Assembly (NCBI GenBank): GCA_025357895.1
Contig: JANYLL010000146.1
Coordinates: forward strand, 1-9,199
Direction of reading: 5' to 3'
Source of the DNA: Ignavibacteriota bacterium
GTDB taxonomy: Bacteria > Bacteroidota > Ignavibacteria > Palsa-1295
DNA length: 9,199 bases
The position numbers and the translations under genes were made by a program. Shown in pieces: positions 1 through 7,628 of the stretch (its first letter is position 1; the number at the start of each line of letters is the position of its first letter). The notes below the pieces were generated by a model, which worked only from the letters and a program-made list of their open reading frames with translations, had not been told where the DNA came from and ran no database searches.

Positions 1-1
1 A

Positions 2-2515
2 TCGAGTGCAAGCACGGGGAGTAAGGAGGTATGGTTCAAAACAAATAGCGTTACTGCATTGCGTCTTGAGCCTGCAACTCTCACAGGCACTGTACCGAAT
101 ATCATCGGCGGGTTTTATCTCGGACATCCTTCAGATTCAAATATTATTGCAGATATTAATGCACCTACTCAGGCCGTTGCCGTTGAAGGTTCTGTAATTG
201 CAGGTGGAGGACAACATTTAAAAGTGAATGCAATAGGTGCGAGTTTTTCCTTCATAGGATCGGGTGTTTTTAATATGATTTTACATGACTTCAGTTCTAC
301 TAATTATGCGCCCCCTGTAATGAGTTCTATAGTTGGCGGAGAGGGGAATCGAATATTTTCCGCGCACGGATTTATCGGTGGTGGATATGGAAATTTAATT
401 GATATTGCCAGTGATCTGAACGTCGTCGTAGGCGGGTATAAGAATCAGGCCGGTGATAAAAATCCTAGCGATACGATAGATTCTCATTATGTTGATTCGC
501 GGGTTTTTGTCGGCGGCGGGGATTCAAACTGGGCACGTGAAGAACTTTCCGTTATTGTAGGTGGATACCATAACAAAACCGAATCGGCGTCAACCTTCAT
601 CGGAGGTGGAGAAAACAACATCATCTCACATGAAAGCGAAGACTTACCTGCAAGTTTATCAGTAATTGTGGGCGGAAAAAATGACACTATTAATTCCCAA
701 TTTGGATTTATCGGAGGAGGAAGAAAAAATAGTATTGGTAAAAACTCTCCTGATAGCGCCCATCATAGCAACTTCAGTTTTATAGGCGGTGGGGAGGAAA
801 ATAAAATTTATGTATTGGCTGATCATGCTGCTATAATCGGCGGAGATACAAATTCGATAAAAAGCCCCCATGCCGCAATTGCAGGAGGTGAAAAAAATAT
901 TATTGATACGTTAGCTCGTCATTCCACGATAGGCGGAGGACATTTCAATCGTGTTCGATCTCCATTGAGCAGTATTGTGGGTGGTGATTCGAATGTTATC
1001 CATCATCAATTTTCCAGTTATTCATTCATTGGGGGAGGGTTACAGAACGGAATAGATTCGGGTTCGGCATTTGATGTTGTTGTCGGCGGGATGAAGAATT
1101 ATAATCGCGGCGCGTGGTCAATTATCGGCGGCGGTGCGAGGAATCTGATCTACGATAATTCCCTTGGCAACATCATCGGCGCCGGAAGAGATAATTATAT
1201 TGGTAATATCAATCGTAGTTTCAACGGTAAAGGAATTTTAAATTCCGTAATTTGCGGCGGCGATACAAACACCGTTGCCGCCGGATGGAGCGGAATACTT
1301 AGCGGCAAATGGAATACAATTGGGGATAAGTCAGAGTATGCCTTTCTTGGAAGTGGTAAGTCAAATACAATCGATACTTCATCACAATACTCGGCAATCA
1401 GCGCAGGATTATTTAATCAAATCCGTTCGCCTTTAAGCGTGATTAATGGAGGTGATTCGAATACCATCGATTTAGGCATAACGAATTCTGTTATTGGCAG
1501 AGGTTTTAGAAATACGTCAAATTCGAATGCAAAATACTCGACTATCAGCGGAGGAGACAGTAATGTTATTCGGGGAATAGCTGGAGTAATCGGCGGCGGA
1601 ACATTGAATCTGATCAGTAAATTAGATACACTGACATTTACCTCTGCTGATTGGGGTACTATAGGAGGAGGGTATAATAATAAAATTATAGTGCCTCCAA
1701 CATCTGATATAATTGGATGTGACCACGTAGATCATCCTGAACTTGCAATGCCGATTTACGCAACTATAAGCGGCGGCGCATTCAATGTGGCGGCGGGTCA
1801 TTTCTCTACTGTAATAGGAGGTTTCCTGGATTCAGCATTAGGTATGGGTTCGACTGTTCTTGGCGGATGGCATTTAATAGCAAGGGATTGGCAGACAGTT
1901 TGCGGAAGATTTAATAGTCTTTGGGGTTTAAACTCTGGGTTGTTGGCAAACGATTCAGTCTTTAACGGTAATACTGTACTACCGGATACAAATTCTTCAA
2001 TATTCATTATCGGAAATGGGAAAGATGAGAATCACCGTTCAAATGCATTTACAGTGTCACAAGACGGACATTCGTCGGTATTCGGAGTAAACCAAAGTGG
2101 AGGTGCAACTCCGCCAAATATCATCCAAAATCCTTCTTATCTTGGCACAACGTTCAGCGATAATGTTCTCCTGGCAGCCGGGTATATCGAACCTGGTGCA
2201 GGGGCAGTTCCTATTGTCCATTCGGATTTTGGTGTTTGGAATGTCAGTCAAAATGGCGCTATGTTCACAATTACAATTCATGTAAATGATCCTGCCACGA
2301 ACAGTTTCGCAGTAATTACTAATGCTTGGATCACTGCAACAATTGTTGATACTTCAACATCAGCCTCTTCTGGTTTCCCCGGAATGGTTACAGTATCCCC
2401 TATGGGGGCTAGCGTCGGATTACCCCCTAATACGTTTGTTGTCAAAACATATAACTGTAGTGGCTGTGCTTATTATCCAAGACGCTTTATGTTTCATGTC
2501 TTTGGACGCCCATAA
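2..2515 (+). CDS. Repetitive GGxxN beta-solenoid/beta-roll surface-type protein, 5'-truncated by window edge
   Basis: The frame is open from base 2 to the TAA at 2513-2515 (about 837 visible residues). The true start lies upstream: the TTG at 59 falls inside a continuous conserved-looking stretch (WFKTNSVTALRLEPAT), so it is not the start. From roughly visible residue 35 to 640 the protein consists of about 32 copies of a motif like S-x-I-(G/V)-G-G-x-x-N-x-I, spaced about 14-25 residues apart. Regular glycine pairs and asparagines separated by short hydrophobic strands are typical of beta-solenoid or YadA-head-like beta-roll folds; the fold is inferred. A non-repetitive tail follows (about residues 710-837), rich in Thr/Val/Ile, with a YNCSGCAYY cysteine pair and ending FHVFGRP. 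No T9SS sorting domain, LPxTG motif or obvious membrane anchor is visible at the C-terminus. The next gene starts 10 bases downstream, so co-transcription is likely. Alternatives are an adhesin or a tail-fibre-like protein. Coding status is secure; function is unknown. Confidence 0.85.
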   Translation, partial: SSASTGSKEVWFKTNSVTALRLEPATLTGTVPNIIGGFYLGHPSDSNIIADINAPTQAVAVEGSVIAGGGQHLKVNAIGASFSFIGSGVFNMILHDFSSTNYAPPVMSSIVGGEGNRIFSAHGFIGGGYGNLIDIASDLNVVVGGYKNQAGDKNPSDTIDSHYVDSRVFVGGGDSNWAREELSVIVGGYHNKTESASTFIGGGENNIISHESEDLPASLSVIVGGKNDTINSQFGFIGGGRKNSIGKNSPDSAHHSNFSFIGGGEENKIYVLADHAAIIGGDTNSIKSPHAAIAGGEKNIIDTLARHSTIGGGHFNRVRSPLSSIVGGDSNVIHHQFSSYSFIGGGLQNGIDSGSAFDVVVGGMKNYNRGAWSIIGGGARNLIYDNSLGNIIGAGRDNYIGNINRSFNGKGILNSVICGGDTNTVAAGWSGILSGKWNTIGDKSEYAFLGSGKSNTIDTSSQYSAISAGLFNQIRSPLSVINGGDSNTIDLGITNSVIGRGFRNTSNSNAKYSTISGGDSNVIRGIAGVIGGGTLNLISKLDTLTFTSADWGTIGGGYNNKIIVPPTSDIIGCDHVDHPELAMPIYATISGGAFNVAAGHFSTVIGGFLDSALGMGSTVLGGWHLIARDWQTVCGRFNSLWGLNSGLLANDSVFNGNTVLPDTNSSIFIIGNGKDENHRSNAFTVSQDGHSSVFGVNQSGGATPPNIIQNPSYLGTTFSDNVLLAAGYIEPGAGAVPIVHSDFGVWNVSQNGAMFTITIHVNDPATNSFAVITNAWITATIVDTSTSASSGFPGMVTVSPMGASVGLPPNTFVVKTYNCSGCAYYPRRFMFHVFGRP
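101..1930 (+). repeat. About 32 tandem degenerate GGxxN(x)I protein repeats
   Basis: Inside the first gene, short units recur such as SFIGGGEENKI, SVIVGGYHN, STIGGGHFNRV, GTIGGGYNNKI and ATISGGAFNV. The glycines are often written GGCGGC or GGAGGA, followed two codons later by AAT or AAC. The units are diverged in DNA sequence and the spacing varies, so these are old protein-level repeats rather than recent DNA duplications. The positional Asn suggests a stacked ladder along a solenoid, which is inference. Confidence 0.85.
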
Positions 2516-2517
2516 AT

Positions 2518-2522
2518 AAGGA
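2518..2522 (+). promoter_or_regulatory. Shine-Dalgarno-like AAGGA for the 2526 gene
   Basis: AAGGA lies only three bases before the ATG at 2526, closer than usual, and immediately after the stop codon of the preceding gene. It is the only ribosome-binding-like sequence supporting this start. Its closeness to the upstream stop (2513-2515) suggests translational coupling between the two genes. Confidence 0.4.
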
Positions 2523-2525
2523 AAA

Positions 2526-4769
2526 ATGAGAATAGCCCGAAAGAACATATTTGTTAGTCAAGAAGAGAGTTTATTTTGTAAACTTTCGGGCTATTTTTTT
2601 CTAATCTTTAGTATTTCATTTTATTTTTTTCACCCTGTAATAGCCCAAGCACAAGTATCACCTGCGTTGACCACCGGTTTACATTGGTTGCAAATCCAAC
2701 TTCCTTTTATACCAAATCCCTTTGAAAAAATAACACCTTATTTTCTCAATGAAAAATTTGGATTTGTTTTTCAGAGTAATGAATATTTTAGACCACTTGC
2801 AGGGTTGTATCGAACAACAGACGGGGCAGTAAGTTGGTCAAAAATAATTTCTCTAGACTCGACTAACTACCCAATAAAACAAATATATTTTGTCAGCAAA
2901 AGCCGGGGTTATCTGGCATGCAAGACAGGTATCTTTGAAACAATTGATAGTGGAATAACTTGGACCAAAATATCAAAATCTATCAGTTCTTTTATTTCGG
3001 TTTACTCTTCGGGGGGAAAAGTCTATGCTTTTGAGGGAGAGATTGGAAATAGTTGGGGTCCCTTGTTATCAACTTATGATGATGGCAAGAATTGGGATAC
3101 AATTATCCGAATAGCGCGATATCCTAGATATTTCGGAAGTCAAATGACACCTTATGTTTTGGGAAATAAAGAAAACATAGTAATTGCTGAAAGTCTAGAT
3201 GCTCTTGGCAATATGCATTTGAATTATTCAACAAATAACGGGAGGACATGGTCAAGTTATTTTATGGATACAGCCGGAAAAACCGCGACAACAGGGTTGT
3301 TTTGCTTCCCACACTGTACTGATATAATTCGTACATTCGATGCTGATATTAATGATGTTTACAGTATTGTATATTCTAAAAACTTTGGAGCGACTTGGGA
3401 TACGATTAATCAGGGAATTGAAATGGGAGCTTGGATCACTGGGAATGGTTGCGTCTTATATTTCAGTAATGCAGCTACAAACCAACACAATCAAACAGGT
3501 CCATTCCGCTCTCTTGATCACGGAAAAACTTGGATAAATTTTCTCGGCCCAGATTTTGATGAAATAGATGATAGAGATTACTTGAACATGTCAATTGTTG
3601 GGGGGGGGGCAGTAATATATGCTGGTGGGGATATTTATGGGAATGTTTGGAAATCAGTAGACGGTGGTGATGGTACATTATCTGCTGACGCGCTAAAATC
3701 TAGTATTTTTACATTCCTTTCCTTATATTCCGGAAGAACGGACACACTTTTTGGGAAGAAGTGTAACCCAATGATTGCTAATATTGTTTTCAATAATACC
3801 TCTTGCAACTATGCTCATTTTGATAAAATAACGATTGATGGGCTCGATTCTACTGAATACAGAACTAATGTAAAACATCATTTAGCATGTGAAAATATCC
3901 CTGATACGATAGTGATAAAGATGATGCCAACTTTTGTTGGTGTAAGGAATATTACTATACATTCTCACTTTATAGATGACGAATTTTGTACGATTGATTC
4001 AATCTTTGACTTAACCTTATTGACGACTTCAGGAAAAATTTCTCGTTTACAACTTGCAAAAGACAATATAACAAGGCACACAGCAGCTACAAGCGGAAGC
4101 ATAATTCCAATCGATGTTTATTATTCAAAAGAAAATTATTATGAGAATGTTGATTCGTTAATATTCACACTTTCATTCAATGACGGTATGACTTTTAATC
4201 ATGATTCTGTTGCTTCAGGATGGAAAGAAATAAGAAGAGAGTTAACGAATACAAATGTAAAATTTATTCTTCAAAGAAACGACCCCAACCCTCCTCACTC
4301 AGATTCTTTTATCTTGAGGGCATATTGTCAGGCAACTCTTTCAAAAGAACATACAGGTATTGTTTCTCTTGACGAAATCAATTTCAATCAAGATACAACT
4401 TACCGCGATTGCATGATCGCATCATTGTCAAGTTCAGATTCGTTAGTCATAGACATTACGAATAATATTTGTGGAGATAGCCTCTTGCGGAATTTCATGA
4501 GAACTGGAAAGGTAATAGAAATTACCTCTATTCATCCGAATCCGGCACAGGATGAGATTGAAGTAGATATTCAATCCAAAATAAACCAAAATATGAAAAT
4601 TGAGGTTAGTAACGTACTTGGAGTAACAGAATTTTCAACGATGAAAAATATTTCGGAAGGCTGGAACAAAATTCATCTTTCTACGTATAATATGCCATTG
4701 GGCGTTTATATAGTCAGGTTATCATCTAATCTTCAAACCCTTTCTCAGAGTTTCGTCAAGGTACGGTAA
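2526..4769 (+). CDS. Secreted BNR/sortilin-like beta-propeller protein with T9SS C-terminal sorting domain
   Basis: A 747-residue protein predicted to be exported by Sec and then moved across the outer membrane by the type IX system. Residues 1-42 form a signal peptide with a long n-region, a hydrophobic core (GYFFLIFSISFYFF) and a VIAQAQ cleavage zone. Seven BNR-like turns follow: YRTTDGAVSW (about 95), FETIDSGITW (137), STYDDGKNW (182), STNNGRTW (235), YSKNFGATW (283), RSLDHGKTW (328) and a degenerate WKSVDGGDG (375). Seven repeats would fit a seven-bladed propeller. Residues 390-660 are an unrecognised beta-rich region with several cysteines. Residues 666-747 match the T9SS type-A sorting domain: HPNPAQDEIEV, a central IEVSNVLG, then PLGVYIVRL and the end SFVKVR. 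The ATG is the only standard start that keeps the signal peptide. DNA is AT-richer than the next gene. A G10 run (3600-3609) and a hairpin at the start are noted separately. The biological role is unknown. Confidence 0.9.
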   Translation: MRIARKNIFVSQEESLFCKLSGYFFLIFSISFYFFHPVIAQAQVSPALTTGLHWLQIQLPFIPNPFEKITPYFLNEKFGFVFQSNEYFRPLAGLYRTTDGAVSWSKIISLDSTNYPIKQIYFVSKSRGYLACKTGIFETIDSGITWTKISKSISSFISVYSSGGKVYAFEGEIGNSWGPLLSTYDDGKNWDTIIRIARYPRYFGSQMTPYVLGNKENIVIAESLDALGNMHLNYSTNNGRTWSSYFMDTAGKTATTGLFCFPHCTDIIRTFDADINDVYSIVYSKNFGATWDTINQGIEMGAWITGNGCVLYFSNAATNQHNQTGPFRSLDHGKTWINFLGPDFDEIDDRDYLNMSIVGGGAVIYAGGDIYGNVWKSVDGGDGTLSADALKSSIFTFLSLYSGRTDTLFGKKCNPMIANIVFNNTSCNYAHFDKITIDGLDSTEYRTNVKHHLACENIPDTIVIKMMPTFVGVRNITIHSHFIDDEFCTIDSIFDLTLLTTSGKISRLQLAKDNITRHTAATSGSIIPIDVYYSKENYYENVDSLIFTLSFNDGMTFNHDSVASGWKEIRRELTNTNVKFILQRNDPNPPHSDSFILRAYCQATLSKEHTGIVSLDEINFNQDTTYRDCMIASLSSSDSLVIDITNNICGDSLLRNFMRTGKVIEITSIHPNPAQDEIEVDIQSKINQNMKIEVSNVLGVTEFSTMKNISEGWNKIHLSTYNMPLGVYIVRLSSNLQTLSQSFVKVR
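2531..2600 (+). terminator. Perfect 13-bp inverted repeat plus T-run across the start of the 2526 gene
   Basis: AATAGCCCGAAAG (2531-2543) and CTTTCGGGCTATT (2583-2595) are exact reverse complements, separated by 39 bases; the right arm runs into a T-run ending at 2600. This has the outline of a rho-independent terminator, but the loop is long and the element lies inside the coding sequence of the following gene, beginning two bases after its ATG. It could end transcripts of the preceding gene, act as an attenuator, or restrain translation initiation. The repeat is seen directly; function is inferred. Confidence 0.45.
3600..3609 (+). repeat. Poly-G tract (G10) inside a coding sequence
   Basis: Ten consecutive G encode Gly359-Gly361 and the first base of Ala362 in the propeller part of the T9SS protein. 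It is the longest G/C homopolymer in the window. A gain or loss of one base would shift the frame and remove the sorting domain. In other bacteria, G-runs of this kind mediate phase variation of surface proteins; here that is only a possibility. Confidence 0.8.
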
Positions 4770-4787
4770 CTCCCAACCTTTCTCCTA

Positions 4788-4795
4788 TATCTTTG
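4788..4795 (+). promoter_or_regulatory. Candidate Bacteroidota -7 element TATCTTTG upstream of the 4832 gene
   Basis: TATCTTTG fits TAnnTTTG, the -7 consensus known for Bacteroidota housekeeping promoters, and ends 36 bases before the ATG at 4832. I see no clean -33 TTG at the expected distance, so support rests on the octamer, its position in a 62-base intergenic gap, and the identical octamer before adk. Confidence 0.4.
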
Positions 4796-4831
4796 TTACT
4801 ATCTTCAACTTTGATTTTTCTTCATTTGAAC

Positions 4832-6949
4832 ATGAAACGCATACTCCTTTTTATTCTGCTTTTCTTTTGTGCCGGATCATCTTCAGCGCAGCTTAATTCC
4901 TGGCGCTGGCAGAACCCTCTTCCGGTAGGAAATTATCTTCGCGCTGTGCAGATGAGATCGCTCAATACGGTGTATGTCTGCGGCGATGCCGGTACTTTTA
5001 TGCGCTCTAGTGACGGAGCACAGACCTGGGATATACAAACGAATATTTTGAAGATCAGGTCAAATTTTAATGCGTTAAATTTTACCGATGATAATTACGG
5101 AATGTGCTGCGGTGATTCCGGCAGAGTCATAAAGACAACAGATGGCGGCAGCACATGGCAAATCCTCAAGACCAATACCATAAACAAACTCAACAGTATC
5201 GTTGTGGTTGATAAGAATATCGCTGTTATCGTTACACTTGGCGGCGCTATATTGCGTACTATCGATGGAGGAAATACCTGGGCCACAATTCCGATCGAAG
5301 GCAATCTCGCACTTTATAGTGTGCGAATGTTTCGTCCTGATCTTTTAACCATAACCGGATATGGAGGAGCGTTCCGGATTTCGACCGATCAGGGTATGAC
5401 ATGGCTTCAGAAAAAAACGAATCTTGGCAATACTTTTTATAATTCAAATTTCACGGATGTAAATAACGGCACATTGATCGGAGATAACGGAATAATCCTC
5501 CGAACATCCGATGGCGGCAACACCTGGGCAACTACGCAGATCCCAACAGGCGCTTCCTTCAATGTCGTTGACGGAAAGGATCCGAATATCCTTGCGATTG
5601 CCGGAGATCACGGAACAATTCTTTTTACTACCGATGGCGGTGTAACCTGGCAGCAAAGTTATATTGGAACTGCCGATCCGGTGAAAGGACTTTCTTTTTT
5701 TGATAAATTAACGGGAATTGCTGTCGGAAGGAATGGTATGGTATTGCGTACATCTGATGGCGGAGTGTCATGGATATTCATGCCGCATAAGGCATACACC
5801 GATGTCATGCATGGCGTAGCATTTCCGAAAGGAGATACGTTGAATGGAATTGCCGTCGGAAATAGCGGTGCGATATTACGAACATCAAACGGAGGAAAAG
5901 TATGGACGCTCGGAACCTCTTCCATCACCGCCAATCTTAATGGAGTAGCATTTCTTGATGCTGGGAGCGCTATTGCTGTCGGCGAGTTTGGGACGATCAT
6001 TTTATCTACTGATGCCGGAGCTACCTGGACATCACTTAATAGCGGTACATCGCAGACGCTTTATTCAGTAAGTTTTTTCTCTCCGTATTCGGGAATAGTC
6101 GTTGGTGATAAGGCAACTATTCTAACAACGAACTCCTCCGGATTATTCTGGACCACACGTCATCCTACACCACCCACGAAGACAGAGTTCTTTACCGGTG
6201 TGAGTGCGCCGGACTCCTTGCATGCATATATCTGCGGAGAGTTATTGGTCTATAAATCAACTGACGGAGGAATATCGTGGAATAAGACACAAGGCGATTC
6301 GAGCAGGGGACAATCCATCTCCTTTGCCGATAGTAATCACGGAGGTTTTGTCTTCGATGATAAATATGGAAGGGGATATACGCGATGCACTTCCGATGGC
6401 GGCATTACCTTTGATTCAGTTTATCCCGGCACAATGAATAATCTTTTCGGGATCTGTTTCAGCGACCGCATGCACGCTACTGTTGTCGGAGCGTACGGAT
6501 ATATTGCCCACTCCACCGATGGCGGAAGGTCGTGGTTTGACCAGATAAGTAACACCGGAAATAATCTTAATGCCGTGGCATTCGGAACCGTAAATGCAGG
6601 TAATGCCGTCGGAAATCACGGCAACATTATGCGCATCACAAGCGATGATAAACTTGCCGTCAAACAGATCAGTGCAAGCGGAAGTCCGCAGCCTGTTTTG
6701 GATCCATGCTACCCCAATCCTGCTTCAGGTATAGCAAATATTTCTTTCTACCTTCCACATGGAGGATTTACTGCGATAAAAATTTATTCGACTGATGGAA
6801 AAGAGATCGCCGTTATTGCATCAGGCTTTATGCAAAAAGGCGAGCAGAAAACCCGCTTCGATATTTCGAAATTTGCATCAGGCTCCTATCTTATCAAACT
6901 CGATTTCGAACGAGTCAGTGTAAGTCAGAAGCTAACGGTGGTGAGGTAA
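4832..6949 (+). CDS. Secreted multi-repeat Ycf48/BNR-type beta-propeller protein with T9SS sorting domain
   Basis: A 705-residue protein starting at ATG 4832. This start is preferred over the in-frame TTG at 4793 because it begins directly with a compact signal peptide (MKRILLFILLFFCAG, cleavage near SSSA/Q at residue 19). From about residue 45 to 600 I count 14 units in which a VGxxGxILRTSDGGxTW pattern recurs, for example GDNGIILRTSDGGNTW and VGRNGMVLRTSDGGVSW; units 10-12 are the most degenerate. This pattern is characteristic of Ycf48/HCF136-like and BNR propellers. Fourteen units would make two seven-bladed propellers, which is inference. Residues 621-705 are a T9SS sorting domain: PCYPNPASG, AIKIYSTDGKE, then SGSYLIKLDF and the end KLTVVR. 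There is no clear Shine-Dalgarno sequence, as is common in this group. Such proteins are usually surface-attached or released; the ligand is unknown. It converges on the minus-strand gene, with a 20-base gap. The last 72 bases are duplicated at 7758-7829. Confidence 0.92.
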   Translation: MKRILLFILLFFCAGSSSAQLNSWRWQNPLPVGNYLRAVQMRSLNTVYVCGDAGTFMRSSDGAQTWDIQTNILKIRSNFNALNFTDDNYGMCCGDSGRVIKTTDGGSTWQILKTNTINKLNSIVVVDKNIAVIVTLGGAILRTIDGGNTWATIPIEGNLALYSVRMFRPDLLTITGYGGAFRISTDQGMTWLQKKTNLGNTFYNSNFTDVNNGTLIGDNGIILRTSDGGNTWATTQIPTGASFNVVDGKDPNILAIAGDHGTILFTTDGGVTWQQSYIGTADPVKGLSFFDKLTGIAVGRNGMVLRTSDGGVSWIFMPHKAYTDVMHGVAFPKGDTLNGIAVGNSGAILRTSNGGKVWTLGTSSITANLNGVAFLDAGSAIAVGEFGTIILSTDAGATWTSLNSGTSQTLYSVSFFSPYSGIVVGDKATILTTNSSGLFWTTRHPTPPTKTEFFTGVSAPDSLHAYICGELLVYKSTDGGISWNKTQGDSSRGQSISFADSNHGGFVFDDKYGRGYTRCTSDGGITFDSVYPGTMNNLFGICFSDRMHATVVGAYGYIAHSTDGGRSWFDQISNTGNNLNAVAFGTVNAGNAVGNHGNIMRITSDDKLAVKQISASGSPQPVLDPCYPNPASGIANISFYLPHGGFTAIKIYSTDGKEIAVIASGFMQKGEQKTRFDISKFASGSYLIKLDFERVSVSQKLTVVR
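6878..6949 (+). repeat. Direct repeat copy A: last 72 bases of the 4832-6949 gene
   Basis: This segment encodes SGSYLIKLDFE...KLTVVR plus the stop codon. It aligns without gaps to 7758-7829; by eye 61 of 72 positions are identical. The copies are offset by 880 bases in the same orientation and flank the minus-strand gene. Confidence 0.85.
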
Positions 6950-6969
6950 GGAATAATATGAAAGACTAT

Positions 6970-7611
6970 TTAATATAGTCCCACTTCTAAAGCATATATT
7001 ATATTTAGAAATGATTGGAATTTATTCACATTACCGCAGATTGAAAGCCCCATACCAAATGCGGAATATTTAGTGAATTTTGAAAATATCTGAATTTGCC
7101 ACGGTAGACCAATGCCATAAGATGCTTCTACCCGAAAAACATCATAGGGTATCCCTGGTTTAACATAGAATTTTTTTTTAGTAACAGAAGTATATGCAAG
7201 TCCAATGGCTGCATTAAAGAACCATAATGAGTTATGTGCTCCATATCCATAAAGTACACCAGTATCAAAATTTTCTTCATAAGGAAGGATTACTTGATTT
7301 CCTGCATAGTAATCGATTCGGGGATTTCCTGCAGCGTAAATGATGCGGGCTGAAAAGAAGTGATGTAAATACTCTCCATTTAAAATAGCACACAAAGCAT
7401 ACGGCATTTCATCCTTAATGGTTACACTGGGACCAAAGCCGAGCGCAACCCAAAAACAGGATGTCCGTGTTTTGGACTTGGAAAGGGTGTCGGTTAGTTT
7501 CATTTTTAAGGAGTCTTGTTCATGGGCGAAGGAAATACTCCCAAAAAAAGTCAGAAAAAAGAAGAAAATGAACTGATGGCAAATAAATATTTTTAACTTC
7601 ATTTTTGACAT
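6970..7611 (-). CDS. Small exported protein, probably an outer-membrane beta-barrel-like protein
   Basis: A 213-residue protein I do not recognise. The N-terminus has a lysine-rich start and a very phenylalanine-rich hydrophobic segment (FIFFFFLTFFGSIS), with a likely cleavage site at SFA/H (residue 29), so it is exported. The mature part is made of alternating aromatic/polar strands with many Gly and Tyr (for example LGFGPSVTI, ARIIYAAGNP, GYGAHNSLWFFNAAIGLAY, EASYGIGLPWQIQIF) and ends with LEVGLY, an aromatic last residue as in many outer-membrane barrels. The length would suit a small eight-stranded barrel; this is inference. A second ATG three codons in (7602) is an equally plausible start, and no clear ribosome-binding site separates them. 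The gene is AT-rich, convergent with the T9SS gene on its left, and lies between the two 72-base direct repeats. It contains an A9 run at Lys-Lys-Lys (plus-strand T run at 7171-7179). Confidence 0.75.
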   Translation of the reverse strand: MSKMKLKIFICHQFIFFFFLTFFGSISFAHEQDSLKMKLTDTLSKSKTRTSCFWVALGFGPSVTIKDEMPYALCAILNGEYLHHFFSARIIYAAGNPRIDYYAGNQVILPYEENFDTGVLYGYGAHNSLWFFNAAIGLAYTSVTKKKFYVKPGIPYDVFRVEASYGIGLPWQIQIFSKFTKYSAFGMGLSICGNVNKFQSFLNIIYALEVGLY

Positions 7612-7628
7612 TGAGGTTGAATCAGTAG

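Noticed and set aside
59..61. TTG as the start codon of the first gene
   Set aside because: The frame is open back to the window edge and the sequence before the TTG (ending WFKTNSVTA) reads on smoothly into the protein, so the gene is truncated rather than starting here.
487..871. Two minus-strand open frames opposite the GGxxN repeats
   Set aside because: They are mirror translations of glycine-rich repeats (PPP runs), without start signals or family features.
101..1930. CRISPR-like or satellite DNA array
   Set aside because: The periodicity is at protein level: unit lengths vary, DNA copies are strongly diverged and the reading frame is intact throughout.
4793..4831. Extended N-terminus of the second T9SS gene from a TTG at 4793
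   Set aside because: The TTG is part of the promoter-like octamer, and the ATG at 4832 begins a textbook signal peptide; the extra 13 residues add nothing recognisable.
5659..6000. 113-residue open frame on the minus strand
   Set aside because: It lies fully inside the repeat region of the T9SS propeller gene on the other strand. Its Pro/Ser-rich, repetitive content (repeated PPSDVRN-like strings) is what results from reading the GG/TSDG repeats backwards.
6964..6980. GACTAT/ATAGTC hairpin between the convergent genes as a bidirectional terminator
   Set aside because: The stem is only six bases, mostly A/T, overlaps the stop of the minus-strand gene and has no T-run on either side.
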